6,801 nucleotides of DNA from Flectobacillus sp. (lineage in GTDB: Bacteria; Bacteroidota; Bacteroidia; Cytophagales; Spirosomataceae). The position numbers and the translations under genes are program-made. Under the pieces are notes generated by a model. It was not told the origin of the DNA. It worked only from the letters and a program-made list of their open reading frames with translations, and ran no database searches. This document shows, in pieces, positions 1 through 5,760 of the stretch. The stretch is from contig JARXAV010000110.1 in assembly GCA_029865665.1 (NCBI GenBank), positions 1 through 6,801 of the forward strand, given 5' to 3'. How positions within the stretch are numbered: position 1 is the stretch's first letter; every line of letters starts with the position of its first letter.

Positions 1-1
1 A

Positions 2-814
2 CTAATGCCTGTAATCCTAAACCCCGACGGACATTTTGGCGATGGTCGCTATCGTGCTGATTGTCAGTATCGTTGTGCCATGCAAGCCAAAATGGGAGCC
101 ATTGCCTTTAGCTATGACCTTTTTGCTTGGGGAGAATCCTTGTTACAATTCAAAACCGAAGACCATCGTAAAAGCCTTGCTCAAAGTATTCAGTTTTTAA
201 ATAGCGAACGGATTCTTGACTGGCTATTAACGCTCAAAAATGCCGATGCTAAACGAGTAGCCATTACAGGAGGTTCGGGCGGTGGAAGCCAAACCATGTT
301 AGTAACCGCACTAGACGGCCGCATTGCCTTGAGTATTCCCGTGGTTATGTTATCTTCGCATCATAGTGGCGGTTGCCCTTGCGAAAGTGGCATGGGCGTT
401 CACCTGTGCGGAGAGGGAACTAATAACGTCGAGATTGCATCGATGGCAGCTCCTCGCCCTCAGTTGATTTTATCGGACGGAAAAGATTGGACACAACATG
501 TACCCGAAGTAGAGTTTCCTTTCTTGAAAAAAATCTACGGTTTTTACCAGCAAGAAAATCAGGTAGAAAATAACCATTTCCCTATCGAAGGACACGACTA
601 CGGACTCAGTAAACGCCTAGCATCGTATCAGTTTTTAGCAAAGTATTTTCAACTAGACTTGAAAAAAGTCCAAAATAATGAAGGAAAAATCGACGAGTCC
701 ACTTGTACCATTGAGCCGTTCCCAGCCCTGTATGTATTCGGTGAAAAAGGAGAACGTTTACCAGCCAATGCCGTGAAAAAGTTTGAAGATATTTCATTTG
801 GAACAACAAAATAA
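2..814 (+). CDS. alpha/beta-hydrolase, acetylxylan-esterase-like (5' end outside window)
   Basis: The reading frame is open to the left edge (codon CTA before the first ATG at 5), so the N-terminus is almost certainly cut off. About 270 residues are present, against roughly 380-400 in related esterases. Counting from the ATG at 5, a nucleophile-elbow motif GGSGGG puts the catalytic Ser at residue 91. A likely acid is Asp158 in LSDGKDW, and the likely base is His197 in EGHDYG, in the order Ser-Asp-His expected of the alpha/beta-hydrolase fold. The segment SGGCPCESG (121-129) resembles the Cys-rich loop I associate with acetylxylan-esterase-like hydrolases of Bacteroidota and Planctomycetes. 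Its probable role is hydrolysis of esters on plant or algal polysaccharide; the substrate cannot be told from the sequence. Any signal peptide would be upstream of the window. The next gene is also sugar-related, which fits a carbohydrate-use locus. Confidence 0.8.
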   Translation, partial: LMPVILNPDGHFGDGRYRADCQYRCAMQAKMGAIAFSYDLFAWGESLLQFKTEDHRKSLAQSIQFLNSERILDWLLTLKNADAKRVAITGGSGGGSQTMLVTALDGRIALSIPVVMLSSHHSGGCPCESGMGVHLCGEGTNNVEIASMAAPRPQLILSDGKDWTQHVPEVEFPFLKKIYGFYQQENQVENNHFPIEGHDYGLSKRLASYQFLAKYFQLDLKKVQNNEGKIDESTCTIEPFPALYVFGEKGERLPANAVKKFEDISFGTTK

Positions 815-841
815 GTGGTAATGTAAAATTTTGAATGATGG

Positions 842-878
842 ATTTTGGATTTTATAACCTAGCTATCAAATCCAAAAT
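842..878. repeat. A/T-rich inverted repeat after the hydrolase gene
   Basis: An 11-bp perfect stem, attttggattt (842-852) with aaatccaaaat (868-878), has a 15-nt loop. It begins 28 nt after the hydrolase stop codon and is followed by further AATTTAAAAT-type words (876-899). It could be a weak terminator, since the 3' flank is A/T-rich but has no clean T-run. It could also be drift of a simple A/T-rich spacer repeat. Confidence 0.4.
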
Positions 879-902
879 TTAAAATACATAATTTAAAATC
901 AT

Positions 903-910
903 TACTTTTG
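903..910 (+). promoter_or_regulatory. candidate Bacteroidota -7 box (TACTTTTG) for the TIM-barrel gene
   Basis: TACTTTTG matches the Bacteroidota -7 consensus TAnnTTTG exactly. No TTTG-type -33 element is visible at the expected distance upstream, so this rests on the -7 match and position only. If used, transcription would start near 917, placing the strong hairpin at 919-950 at the extreme 5' end of the mRNA. Confidence 0.35.
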
Positions 911-918
911 TTTGGTTT

Positions 919-950
919 AACGCAGACAAGGTTCTAACCCTGTCTGCGTT
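919..950. repeat. strong G/C-rich hairpin between hydrolase and TIM-barrel genes
   Basis: The left arm 919-928 (aacgcagaca) pairs perfectly with 941-950 (tgtctgcgtt). After one A-C mismatch (929/940) the stem continues for 4 bp (ggtt 930-933 with aacc 936-939) around a 2-nt gap. No T-run follows, so it is not a textbook intrinsic terminator. It could be a read-through-limiting hairpin for the hydrolase gene, a 5'-leader structure of the next gene, or a copy of a dispersed palindrome. Confidence 0.6.
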
Positions 951-990
951 GTTCGGTAAACATTTTACGACCCAAAATAAACCCCAACTC

Positions 991-1857
991 ATGAATAAAA
1001 AAATCGTTTTTTTATGCCTAATCCTCCTAAGTTTAGGCTTTCTTACGCCCCTATTGGCACAAAATCAACGCTATAAAATTGCCTTGATTGATTTAATGTT
1101 GCTAAAACGCCAGAAATTAGGAGCAATTCCACTCACTCAACAATTAGGTGCTGATGGTTTAGAAATAGATATGGGAGGATTAGGACAACGCCCTACCTTT
1201 CAAAACCAGTTAGCAGTAGATTCGATTCGTCAACAATTTTTAAATAAAGCCAAAGAATCGAAGATTGAAATCTGCTCGTTGGCGATGACAGGCTATTATG
1301 CTCAATCCTTTTGTGGACGCTACGAATACGTTCAATCCGTCCAAGACTGTATTCAAACCATGCAGTTAATGAACGTCAAAGTAGGCTTTTTGCCTTTAGG
1401 CGTTCTGTGCGATTTAAAACAGAATCCATCCGTTCGAGATTCGGTAGTAAAACGCCTAAAAGTTGTAGGGCAACTAGCAGAAGAAGCAGGCGTAATCATT
1501 GGTATTGAAACAGCCCTCAGTGCTACCGAAGAAGTAGCCTTATTAAAAGAAATAGACTCCCCTGCCATCCAGATTTATTTCAATTTTTCTAATCCTCTAA
1601 AAGAAGGAAGAGACTTATGTAAGGAATTAAAAATCTTAGGAAAAAGCCGAATCTGCATGATTCACTGCACCAATAAAGATGGAGTATGGCTACAAAATGA
1701 CCCAGAAATAGACCTTAAAAAGGTAAAAAAGACCCTAGACAAACTAAAATGGTCGGGCTGGTTAGTAGTAGAACGTTCGAGAGATGCCAATAATCCGAAA
1801 GATGTAAAAGGAAATTTTGGAGCAAATACCGCTTATTTAAAAAAGATATTCCAGTAA
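991..1857 (+). CDS. secreted sugar phosphate isomerase/epimerase-like TIM-barrel protein
   Basis: This 288-residue protein resembles the xylose isomerase-like TIM-barrel family (AP endonuclease 2 fold). The ATG at 991 is chosen because a signal peptide begins exactly there: MNKK, a hydrophobic run (about 5-20), then a likely cleavage after LLAQ (24). An in-frame TTG at 949 would put 14 odd residues before it and lies in the arm of the 919-950 hairpin. Candidate metal or active-site positions are Glu58/Asp60 (LEID), Glu173 (GIETAL), His225 (IHCTN) and Glu261 (VVERSRD). The position I would expect to be Asp is Asn198 in YFNFSNP. The C-terminal motif WSGWLVVERSRD is typical of the Bacteroidota branch. 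Probable role: periplasmic isomerisation or epimerisation of a sugar or sugar acid, substrate unknown. It lies 176 nt after the hydrolase gene, with hairpins and a possible promoter between. Confidence 0.85.
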   Translation: MNKKIVFLCLILLSLGFLTPLLAQNQRYKIALIDLMLLKRQKLGAIPLTQQLGADGLEIDMGGLGQRPTFQNQLAVDSIRQQFLNKAKESKIEICSLAMTGYYAQSFCGRYEYVQSVQDCIQTMQLMNVKVGFLPLGVLCDLKQNPSVRDSVVKRLKVVGQLAEEAGVIIGIETALSATEEVALLKEIDSPAIQIYFNFSNPLKEGRDLCKELKILGKSRICMIHCTNKDGVWLQNDPEIDLKKVKKTLDKLKWSGWLVVERSRDANNPKDVKGNFGANTAYLKKIFQ

Positions 1858-1862
1858 AACAT

Positions 1863-1937
1863 CGTCATTGGCTGTGTTTTCACAGCCTCTTTCCCAACTA
1901 ACTGTTCGTAGGAATGCTTCGCTAGACATACACCAGC
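1863..1937. repeat. dispersed intergenic repeat, copy A (near-complete, about 75 nt)
   Basis: This is the longest of three related intergenic segments. Its 5' half (1863-1903) matches copy B (4047-4087) at about 35 of 41 positions, including the same hairpin and the word CCAACTAACT. Its 3' half (1896-1937) matches copy C (4901-4943) at about 39 of 43 positions with one single-base gap, including the shared run GCTTCGCTAGACATAC. Copy A is therefore the only one joining both halves. It lies between the TIM-barrel gene and the ATPase gene, at the left edge of the A/T-rich accessory block. Confidence 0.8.
1870..1893 (+). terminator. hairpin terminator after the TIM-barrel gene (within repeat copy A)
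   Basis: A perfect 7-bp stem, GGCTGTG (1870-1876) with CACAGCC (1881-1887), has a TTTT loop. It begins 12 nt after the stop codon and is followed by tctttc. The short, interrupted T-run makes this a moderate terminator. The same hairpin recurs after the RloB gene. Confidence 0.5.
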
Positions 1938-2002
1938 ATACGCAAATCCATACCTTATCATCAAAATCAAAGAAAAAATCAGAAAAAATTAATTTTTATC
2001 GC

Positions 2003-2010
2003 TATTTTTG
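2003..2010 (+). promoter_or_regulatory. candidate Bacteroidota -7 box (TATTTTTG) for the ATPase/RloB operon
   Basis: TATTTTTG fits TAnnTTTG and ends 28 nt before the ATPase start codon, which would give a short leader of roughly 20 nt. A -33 TTTG is not visible about 20 nt upstream, where the sequence is A-rich. Confidence 0.4.
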
Positions 2011-2038
2011 TAATACACTTACATAATAGCACACTAAA

Positions 2039-3349
2039 ATGATAGTAAACTTTAGTATTCAAAATTTTGGATCAATTAAGGATAAGCAAACACTATCCTT
2101 CGAAGCAGATAAATCAACTCATTTAGAAGAACACTATGTAATTGAGGCTACTGGAGGAATAAGGCTACTAAAATTAGCATTAATCTACGGTGCTAACGCT
2201 TCAGGGAAGACAACAATTTTAAAAGCACTAGAATTTTTAAGAAAAATTGTTTTAGATCCTGCGAAGAAAAAAACCGACCTTATTGAATTTACTCCATTTT
2301 TATTTGACTCCGAAACCCCAAAACAAAATTCAATTATTTCTATCGAGTTCATCCAAAATGAAGTTAGATATATTTATGAAGTTGAATTTAATAGGAATGC
2401 TATTTTAAAAGAAGAACTAACCTTCTTTAATCCTAATAAAGCAAATGTATTCAAACGGACTACTGATGTTGCAAAGCAATTTACCCATATCACATTTGGA
2501 AGTAAAATAAAAAAAGACAAAATATTTGAAAAAAATTTAGAATCAAATACACTTTGGAACAATACGGTTTTAGGGGGATTTCTTAAAACTAACATCGAAT
2601 TAGAAGAGTTAAAAGAAGCTACTGATTGGTTTAAGGATTACTTAAAACGATTGATTTATACCCAAACAGACCTTCAAGTATATGTCACAGAAGGAATTGA
2701 AAAAACTGAAATTGAAAAAGAATTGGTCTTAAACATTTTAAGAAAAGCCGACTTTAATATTTCAGATATTTTAATTCAAGAAGAAGAAAAAGACATTCCC
2801 GACGGCTTTCTTGAGTTCATTGAAAAACAACTAAAATCACCTGATGAGAAAATATCAGAGTTAAGAAATAAAGGGAAAATAACTTCCGTAAAATTAGAGT
2901 TTGAACATACTGTCGATAAGGTTTCTTATGCTCTTCCTTTTGAATTAGAATCGCAAGGAACTCAACGATATTATGGTTTTTCAGGGCTATTGAGTTTATT
3001 GATAACAGATTCAGTTGCTTTTCCGATTGATGAATTAGAAGCATCCTTGCATCCAGAACTGTATCTACATTTTCTGTTATCTTTTTTAATCAATGCTAAA
3101 AAATCTCAAATCATTGCTACCACTCACAACCGAGAAATATTAAGTAATAGAGATATTTTCAGAAATGATGTCATTTGGTTTACAGACAAATCCGAAACGT
3201 GTGCGACTGAGTTATATTCTTTGTCCGATTTTGATAGCTCAATCGTCAGAGACACAAGTAACATTTTTAACGCATACAAACTGGGAAAATTAGGCGGCAC
3301 ACCTAATTTAGGTGATTATTATATTGACATTAGCAATGAGAAAAACTAG
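2039..3349 (+). CDS. AAA15/AAA21-family ATPase, RloA/AbiLi-like defence ATPase
   Basis: This 436-residue ABC/SMC-type ATPase is of the kind found in anti-phage systems. The start IVNFSIQNFGSIKDKQTLSF is the usual N-terminal strand pair of the family. Walker A is GANASGKT (51-58). The middle (about 90-290) is charged and variable, as expected for the inserted arm or lid. An ABC-signature-like ESQGTQR lies at 304-310, Walker B FPIDELE at 328-334 with Asp331/Glu332, the D-loop ASLHPEL at 335-341, and the switch histidine His363 in IATTHN. All catalytic motifs are intact. The RloB-family gene overlaps its 3' end by 14 nt, so the two are very likely co-translated. The pair resembles RloAB and AbiL modules: the ATPase is inferred to sense or hold the effector, and the RloB protein to be the effector. 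It differs from PARIS, whose partner is DUF4435. Base composition is clearly more A/T-rich than in the genes at 2-1857. Confidence 0.88.
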   Translation: MIVNFSIQNFGSIKDKQTLSFEADKSTHLEEHYVIEATGGIRLLKLALIYGANASGKTTILKALEFLRKIVLDPAKKKTDLIEFTPFLFDSETPKQNSIISIEFIQNEVRYIYEVEFNRNAILKEELTFFNPNKANVFKRTTDVAKQFTHITFGSKIKKDKIFEKNLESNTLWNNTVLGGFLKTNIELEELKEATDWFKDYLKRLIYTQTDLQVYVTEGIEKTEIEKELVLNILRKADFNISDILIQEEEKDIPDGFLEFIEKQLKSPDEKISELRNKGKITSVKLEFEHTVDKVSYALPFELESQGTQRYYGFSGLLSLLITDSVAFPIDELEASLHPELYLHFLLSFLINAKKSQIIATTHNREILSNRDIFRNDVIWFTDKSETCATELYSLSDFDSSIVRDTSNIFNAYKLGKLGGTPNLGDYYIDISNEKN

Positions 3350-3983
3350 ACCTCTTCCTTTTAAGAATAAACCAAGTTTCGCTATCGTAGTTGATGGCGA
3401 AACGGAGTATTGGTATTTCCAAATGTTGGTGAGAAATGAAAAAGACAAGCTGAATGTTAGTATTAAACCAGAATTGCCCTCTAAGAAATCGTTGTATGAC
3501 CAATTTCAATTAGTCAAAAAATTAGCTGAGGATTATACTAAAACCTTCTGGATTATTGACTTAGATGTAATTTTAAGAGAAACAAGAGAGGCTAAAAAAG
3601 GTTCGAAGACAAAAATTCAAGAGTTTACTGAATACATAAAATATATCCATAAAAAATATGAAAAGAGCGTTTCCATCATAATAAATAACCCTTGCCTTGA
3701 ATTTTGGTTATTACTTCATTTTGAAGCTACTTCAAAATATTTTGATACCTGCGAAGGTGCAGAAAAACACTTAAAGAAATACCTTAAAGACTACGAAAAA
3801 ACCCAAAAGTACTATACGAAGCAGAATAATGACATTTACCTCCGACTAAAACCAAGTTTAGCGGAAGCATTAAAAAATGCAAAGGCTTTAAAATTATTCG
3901 ATGCTGAAAATCCCAATGTTGGCATCTCTGAAATGCAATTATTTTTTGAAGCAAACGAGTTTGCTTTACTATTTGATAACTAA
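3336..3983 (+). CDS. RloB-family protein, putative effector partner of the ATPase
   Basis: This 215-residue protein fits the RloB family. Key motifs are VVDGETEYWYFQ (18-29, with acidic Glu22 and Glu24), FWIIDLDV (71-78, with Asp75 and Asp77), NNPCLEFWLLLHF (117-129, the family hallmark) and a C-terminal NPNVGISEM (192-200). The acidic residues after a hydrophobic strand and the later DxD suggest a Toprim-like metal site, hence nuclease activity; that is inference. The ATG at 3336 overlaps the last 14 nt of the ATPase gene. A GTG at 3312 would add eight hydrophobic residues and a longer overlap, and is less likely because family members usually start with a short basic stretch like MRKTRPLPF. 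RloB proteins were first noted beside type I restriction loci, and AbiLii is related; here there is no restriction gene in view. A hairpin terminator follows. Confidence 0.87.
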   Translation: MRKTRPLPFKNKPSFAIVVDGETEYWYFQMLVRNEKDKLNVSIKPELPSKKSLYDQFQLVKKLAEDYTKTFWIIDLDVILRETREAKKGSKTKIQEFTEYIKYIHKKYEKSVSIIINNPCLEFWLLLHFEATSKYFDTCEGAEKHLKKYLKDYEKTQKYYTKQNNDIYLRLKPSLAEALKNAKALKLFDAENPNVGISEMQLFFEANEFALLFDN

Positions 3984-4001
3984 TTTTATTTCGACTAAAA
4001 T

Positions 4002-4023
4002 CCCCCAGCCTAAAGGCATGGGG
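4002..4023. repeat. C/G-rich hairpin just after the RloB gene
   Basis: CCCCAGCC (4003-4010) pairs with GGC-TGGGG (4015-4023, one bulged A at 4018) around a TAAA loop. It begins 19 nt after the RloB stop. The shape (a C-run, a short stem with TAAA loop, then a G-run and TT) is reminiscent of end hairpins of IS200/IS605-type elements, but no tnpA or tnpB coding sequence is present. It could also be a plain 3'-end stabilising hairpin. Confidence 0.45.
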
Positions 4024-4046
4024 TTAGTGATAGAACCTCACCACTT

Positions 4047-4088
4047 CGCCGTTGGCTGTGTCTTCACAGCCAATTTTCCAACTAACTA
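4047..4088. repeat. dispersed intergenic repeat, copy B (5' half)
   Basis: This segment matches the 5' half of copy A (1863-1903) at about 35 of 41 bases and stops matching right after CCAACTAACT, where copies A and C continue into the second palindrome. It carries the better-preserved version of the first hairpin. It lies between the RloB gene and the antitoxin gene. Confidence 0.75.
4052..4077 (+). terminator. intrinsic terminator of the ATPase/RloB operon (within repeat copy B)
   Basis: A perfect 9-bp stem, TTGGCTGTG (4052-4060) with CACAGCCAA (4065-4073), has a TCTT loop and is followed by TTTT (4074-4077, counting overlap with the flank). It lies 68 nt after the RloB stop codon. This is the most convincing terminator in the accessory block. 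Confidence 0.65.
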
Positions 4089-4138
4089 AATATAGGAGCC
4101 TTCATCAATATTTCTTTTTATACTCACTTATCGTTATT

Positions 4139-4169
4139 TTTGATGATACCTGATTTTACATTAAATTTG
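4139..4169 (+). promoter_or_regulatory. candidate Bacteroidota promoter for the antitoxin gene
   Basis: Both consensus elements are present: TTTG (4139-4142) as the -33 box and TAAATTTG (4162-4169), an exact match to TAnnTTTG, as the -7 box, with 19 nt between them. The predicted start near 4176 leaves a leader of about 40 nt before the ATG at 4216. It is the best promoter in the window. Confidence 0.55.
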
Positions 4170-4215
4170 GTGCAAATGCTTATATAAAGATTCACACTTT
4201 AGTAGATGCAAAATC

Positions 4216-4428
4216 ATGAAACAAGTAACGCTCAATATTCCCGACAATAAATTTGCTTTTTTTATGCAATTAGTTCGCTCACTGAACTTTGTTCAAGTGG
4301 CTGAATCTCCCAATGAATACAATCCTGAGTTTATAGACAAGATTAAAAAAAGCCGTCAAGAACACACAGAAGGCGATTTTGTAACGGTTGAAAAAGAGAA
4401 CTTTAAAACATTTTTGGGAACCGAATGA
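4216..4428 (+). CDS. type II antitoxin-like protein (orphan, Txe/YoeB-type partner decayed)
   Basis: This is a 70-residue protein. The N-terminal half (MKQVTLNIPDNKFAFFMQLV, 1-20, then RSLNFVQV) looks like the short strand plus helix seen in small Bacteroidota antitoxins. The C-terminal half, PEFIDKIKKSRQE (38-50) then GDFVTVEKENFKTFLG (53-68), has the helix plus extended-tail layout of antitoxins that wrap a Txe/YoeB/RelE toxin. The family assignment is from recognised pattern, not a search. The stop codon overlaps an ATG (ATGA at 4425-4428), the classic antitoxin-toxin junction, but what follows is only a broken toxin start. If expressed alone, it may only repress itself or neutralise a related toxin elsewhere. 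It has its own candidate promoter just upstream. Confidence 0.7.
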   Translation: MKQVTLNIPDNKFAFFMQLVRSLNFVQVAESPNEYNPEFIDKIKKSRQEHTEGDFVTVEKENFKTFLGTE

Positions 4429-4474
4429 GTTATCGGATTTTACGAAGCAAGTACAACATGATATTGATAGATAG
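4425..4474 (+). pseudogene. remnant of a Txe/YoeB-like toxin gene
   Basis: The ATG overlapping the antitoxin stop reads MSYRI, a typical toxin start, and then goes off into 15 meaningless residues before a stop at 4485-4487. In another frame, 4439-4471 reads FTKQVQHDIDR, which looks like the first helix of Txe/YoeB-family toxins (pattern xTKQxQKDIDxHKKSG), and then stops at TAG 4472-4474. Loss of one base in the T-run at 4438-4441 would explain the shift. Beyond 4474 no toxin-like sequence is visible in any frame before the next gene, so the catalytic C-terminus is gone. Confidence 0.55.
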
Positions 4475-4565
4475 CTGTATCTATTAATTAAAAACTCTAC
4501 CCTTTTGACTTCACTAATTAACAAAGCGTTTCTAGTATCAGCCTATAAACTAAACCCAAGAAGTA

Positions 4566-4895
4566 ATGAAAAAATCGAATTTATTTATCATCATTGCTGC
4601 CGTTATTTTTATTTCTATCGCTACTATTTTTTCCTCTCAAATAGCGAAAAGAAATGGGGAATTACTCAAAAACGAAAATATCAACGGTATAATCTCTAAT
4701 ATTGGACAAACGAATGGGACATCAGTCTTTATGGTTAATAATAATCCAAATAAATTTCACTACTTGTTGATTGAATATAACATTTCTTTTTTTGAAATAG
4801 CGGAAAAAGGTGATAGTGTTCAAAAAAAACCTCATGGAAACTATTTGACTCTAATTAAGAATAAGAGCAAGAAACATTATCTGTTTCACTTATAG
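4566..4895 (+). CDS. small membrane-anchored protein of unknown function
   Basis: This is a 109-residue protein. Residues 1-4 (MKKS) and a hydrophobic run (about 6-25) make a single N-terminal membrane anchor or uncleaved signal. There is no lipobox Cys and no clear signal-peptidase site. The rest (about 26-109) should face the periplasm. It is rich in short beta-type strands (NGIISNIGQ, SVFMVN, FHYLLIEY) and ends in the KGDSVQKKPHGNYLTLIK pattern (81-98), recalling small secreted beta-barrel (OB-like) proteins common in Bacteroidota. That likeness is impressionistic. I do not recognise a specific family. It stands alone, with about 90 nt between the toxin remnant and its start, and the repeat copy C follows its stop by 5 nt. 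Confidence 0.65.
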   Translation: MKKSNLFIIIAAVIFISIATIFSSQIAKRNGELLKNENINGIISNIGQTNGTSVFMVNNNPNKFHYLLIEYNISFFEIAEKGDSVQKKPHGNYLTLIKNKSKKHYLFHL

Positions 4896-4900
4896 GATTA

Positions 4901-4943
4901 AACTAACTAGTCGTAGGAACGCTTCGCTAGACATACGACCAGC
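4901..4943. repeat. dispersed intergenic repeat, copy C (3' half)
   Basis: This segment matches the 3' half of copy A (1896-1937) at about 39 of 43 positions. Here the palindrome is intact: GTCGTA (4910-4915) pairs with TACGAC (4934-4939), whereas copy A has lost part of that pairing. A GTAG word (4913-4916, also 1908-1911 in A) sits at the head of the second palindrome. The segment begins 5 nt after the stop of the small membrane protein and ends about 55 nt before the first immunity-like gene. Confidence 0.75.
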
Positions 4944-4998
4944 CCAAGAACAGTCAGGAAAAACACTTAATAACTTCATTAAAAGCAACTTTTAGCAG

Positions 4999-5760
4999 AT
5001 GACGTATTTTTTAATAGAGCGAAGTTCCGAGCCTAAAATAGTAGGAGTAACAGATGGTGCGGGACAAACTATTTACAATAATGAATTTATTAAAAAAAAT
5101 AAATGGTATGATGATTTGTTTTTTGGTGATGAAATCAAAGAGAAATTGTGGTTGTGGGCAAGAATAACAAAATTTGCGAAACCATTGATTGAAATTCCTA
5201 TGGAAAAGAAATCAAAACATACCGATTATATTGGTTTTTCAATTCGAGGTTTTGCGGTCAATAACAAACTGAGAGAAATATTAGAGAGCAGTAATTTACC
5301 TAAGAACCATAAATTTTTAGAAACAACCTTTGTTCAAAAAGATAAAATCGTTGATGGGTATTGGTGGTTTGTCTATGATATGGAAACAGGGGAAAATACT
5401 GTAGATTTTGCTAAGAGTGAGTACGATTTACGTTATCACAAGAGAAATTTCGGCGAAGATTTTACGGTTAATATTCAGACCTACCAAGACTATATGAATG
5501 TATTTTATGAAACAGGTAGTGCCCTCAGAGTTTCTAAAATGGTATTTAATCAGAATTTTGATAAAGAATTAGATATTTTTGGAGCACAGTTTTTAAGTAC
5601 CCAAAATTATGTTTCTGAGCGATTATTAAAAAAGATGGAATCCGCTAAGATAACAGGCTACGAGGCAATATCACCAGAAAGAGCTAAAAGACGAGCAGAA
5701 TTATTAGGAGCTAACTACTGTGAACTAATCTTTTTAACTTCAATTCAGTATTCAATATAG
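4999..5760 (+). CDS. Imm11/DUF1629-like immunity protein, copy 1
   Basis: This 253-residue soluble protein has no signal or membrane segment. Features resembling the Imm11 (DUF1629) family are FAVNNKLREILESSNLP (85-101, matching the usual VSxrlrelL helix), GYWWFVYDMETGENTVDF (120-137, the Tyr/Trp-rich strand and the DxD-like acidic strand), ELDIFGAQF (190-198), and YVSERLLKKMESAKITGYE (204-222, the C-terminal VSexlkxxlxxxxITG helix). It is close to half identical, by eye, to the protein at 5867-6604, including KIVGVTDGAGQ versus KVVGVRNGAGQ near the start. Imm11-type proteins protect against polymorphic secretion-system toxins, but no intact toxin gene is present here. After ITGYE it has about 30 further residues with no match in its paralogue, and the frame may be shifted (see the remnant at 5724-5867). 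The ATG at 4999 is the first plausible start. Confidence 0.72.
   Translation: MTYFLIERSSEPKIVGVTDGAGQTIYNNEFIKKNKWYDDLFFGDEIKEKLWLWARITKFAKPLIEIPMEKKSKHTDYIGFSIRGFAVNNKLREILESSNLPKNHKFLETTFVQKDKIVDGYWWFVYDMETGENTVDFAKSEYDLRYHKRNFGEDFTVNIQTYQDYMNVFYETGSALRVSKMVFNQNFDKELDIFGAQFLSTQNYVSERLLKKMESAKITGYEAISPERAKRRAELLGANYCELIFLTSIQYSI

Noticed and set aside
606..809. Minus-strand 67-codon open frame inside the hydrolase gene
   Set aside because: It lies wholly opposite a well-supported gene with an intact catalytic triad, and its translation has no recognisable motif.
949..990. TTG start at 949 for the TIM-barrel gene
   Set aside because: It would add 14 residues in front of a clear signal peptide that begins at the ATG at 991, and it lies in the arm of a hairpin.
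1311..1568. Overlapping frames inside the TIM-barrel gene on both strands
   Set aside because: They are low-complexity, Arg/Ser-rich translations typical of shadow frames of a real gene.
2374..3044. Minus-strand frames opposite the ATPase gene
   Set aside because: The ATPase motifs are intact on the plus strand, and the minus translations are hydrophobic noise from A/T-rich codons.
3312..3335. GTG start at 3312 for the RloB-family gene
   Set aside because: It is possible, but the ATG at 3336 gives the normal short basic N-terminus and a conventional small overlap.
3901..4089. 62-codon plus-strand frame across the RloB end and repeat copy B
   Set aside because: The first part is a shadow of the RloB gene and the rest is translated repeat and hairpin sequence.
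4279..4699. Frames at 4279-4524 (minus) and 4505-4699 (plus)
   Set aside because: They overlap the antitoxin and small membrane protein genes out of frame and have no protein-like features.
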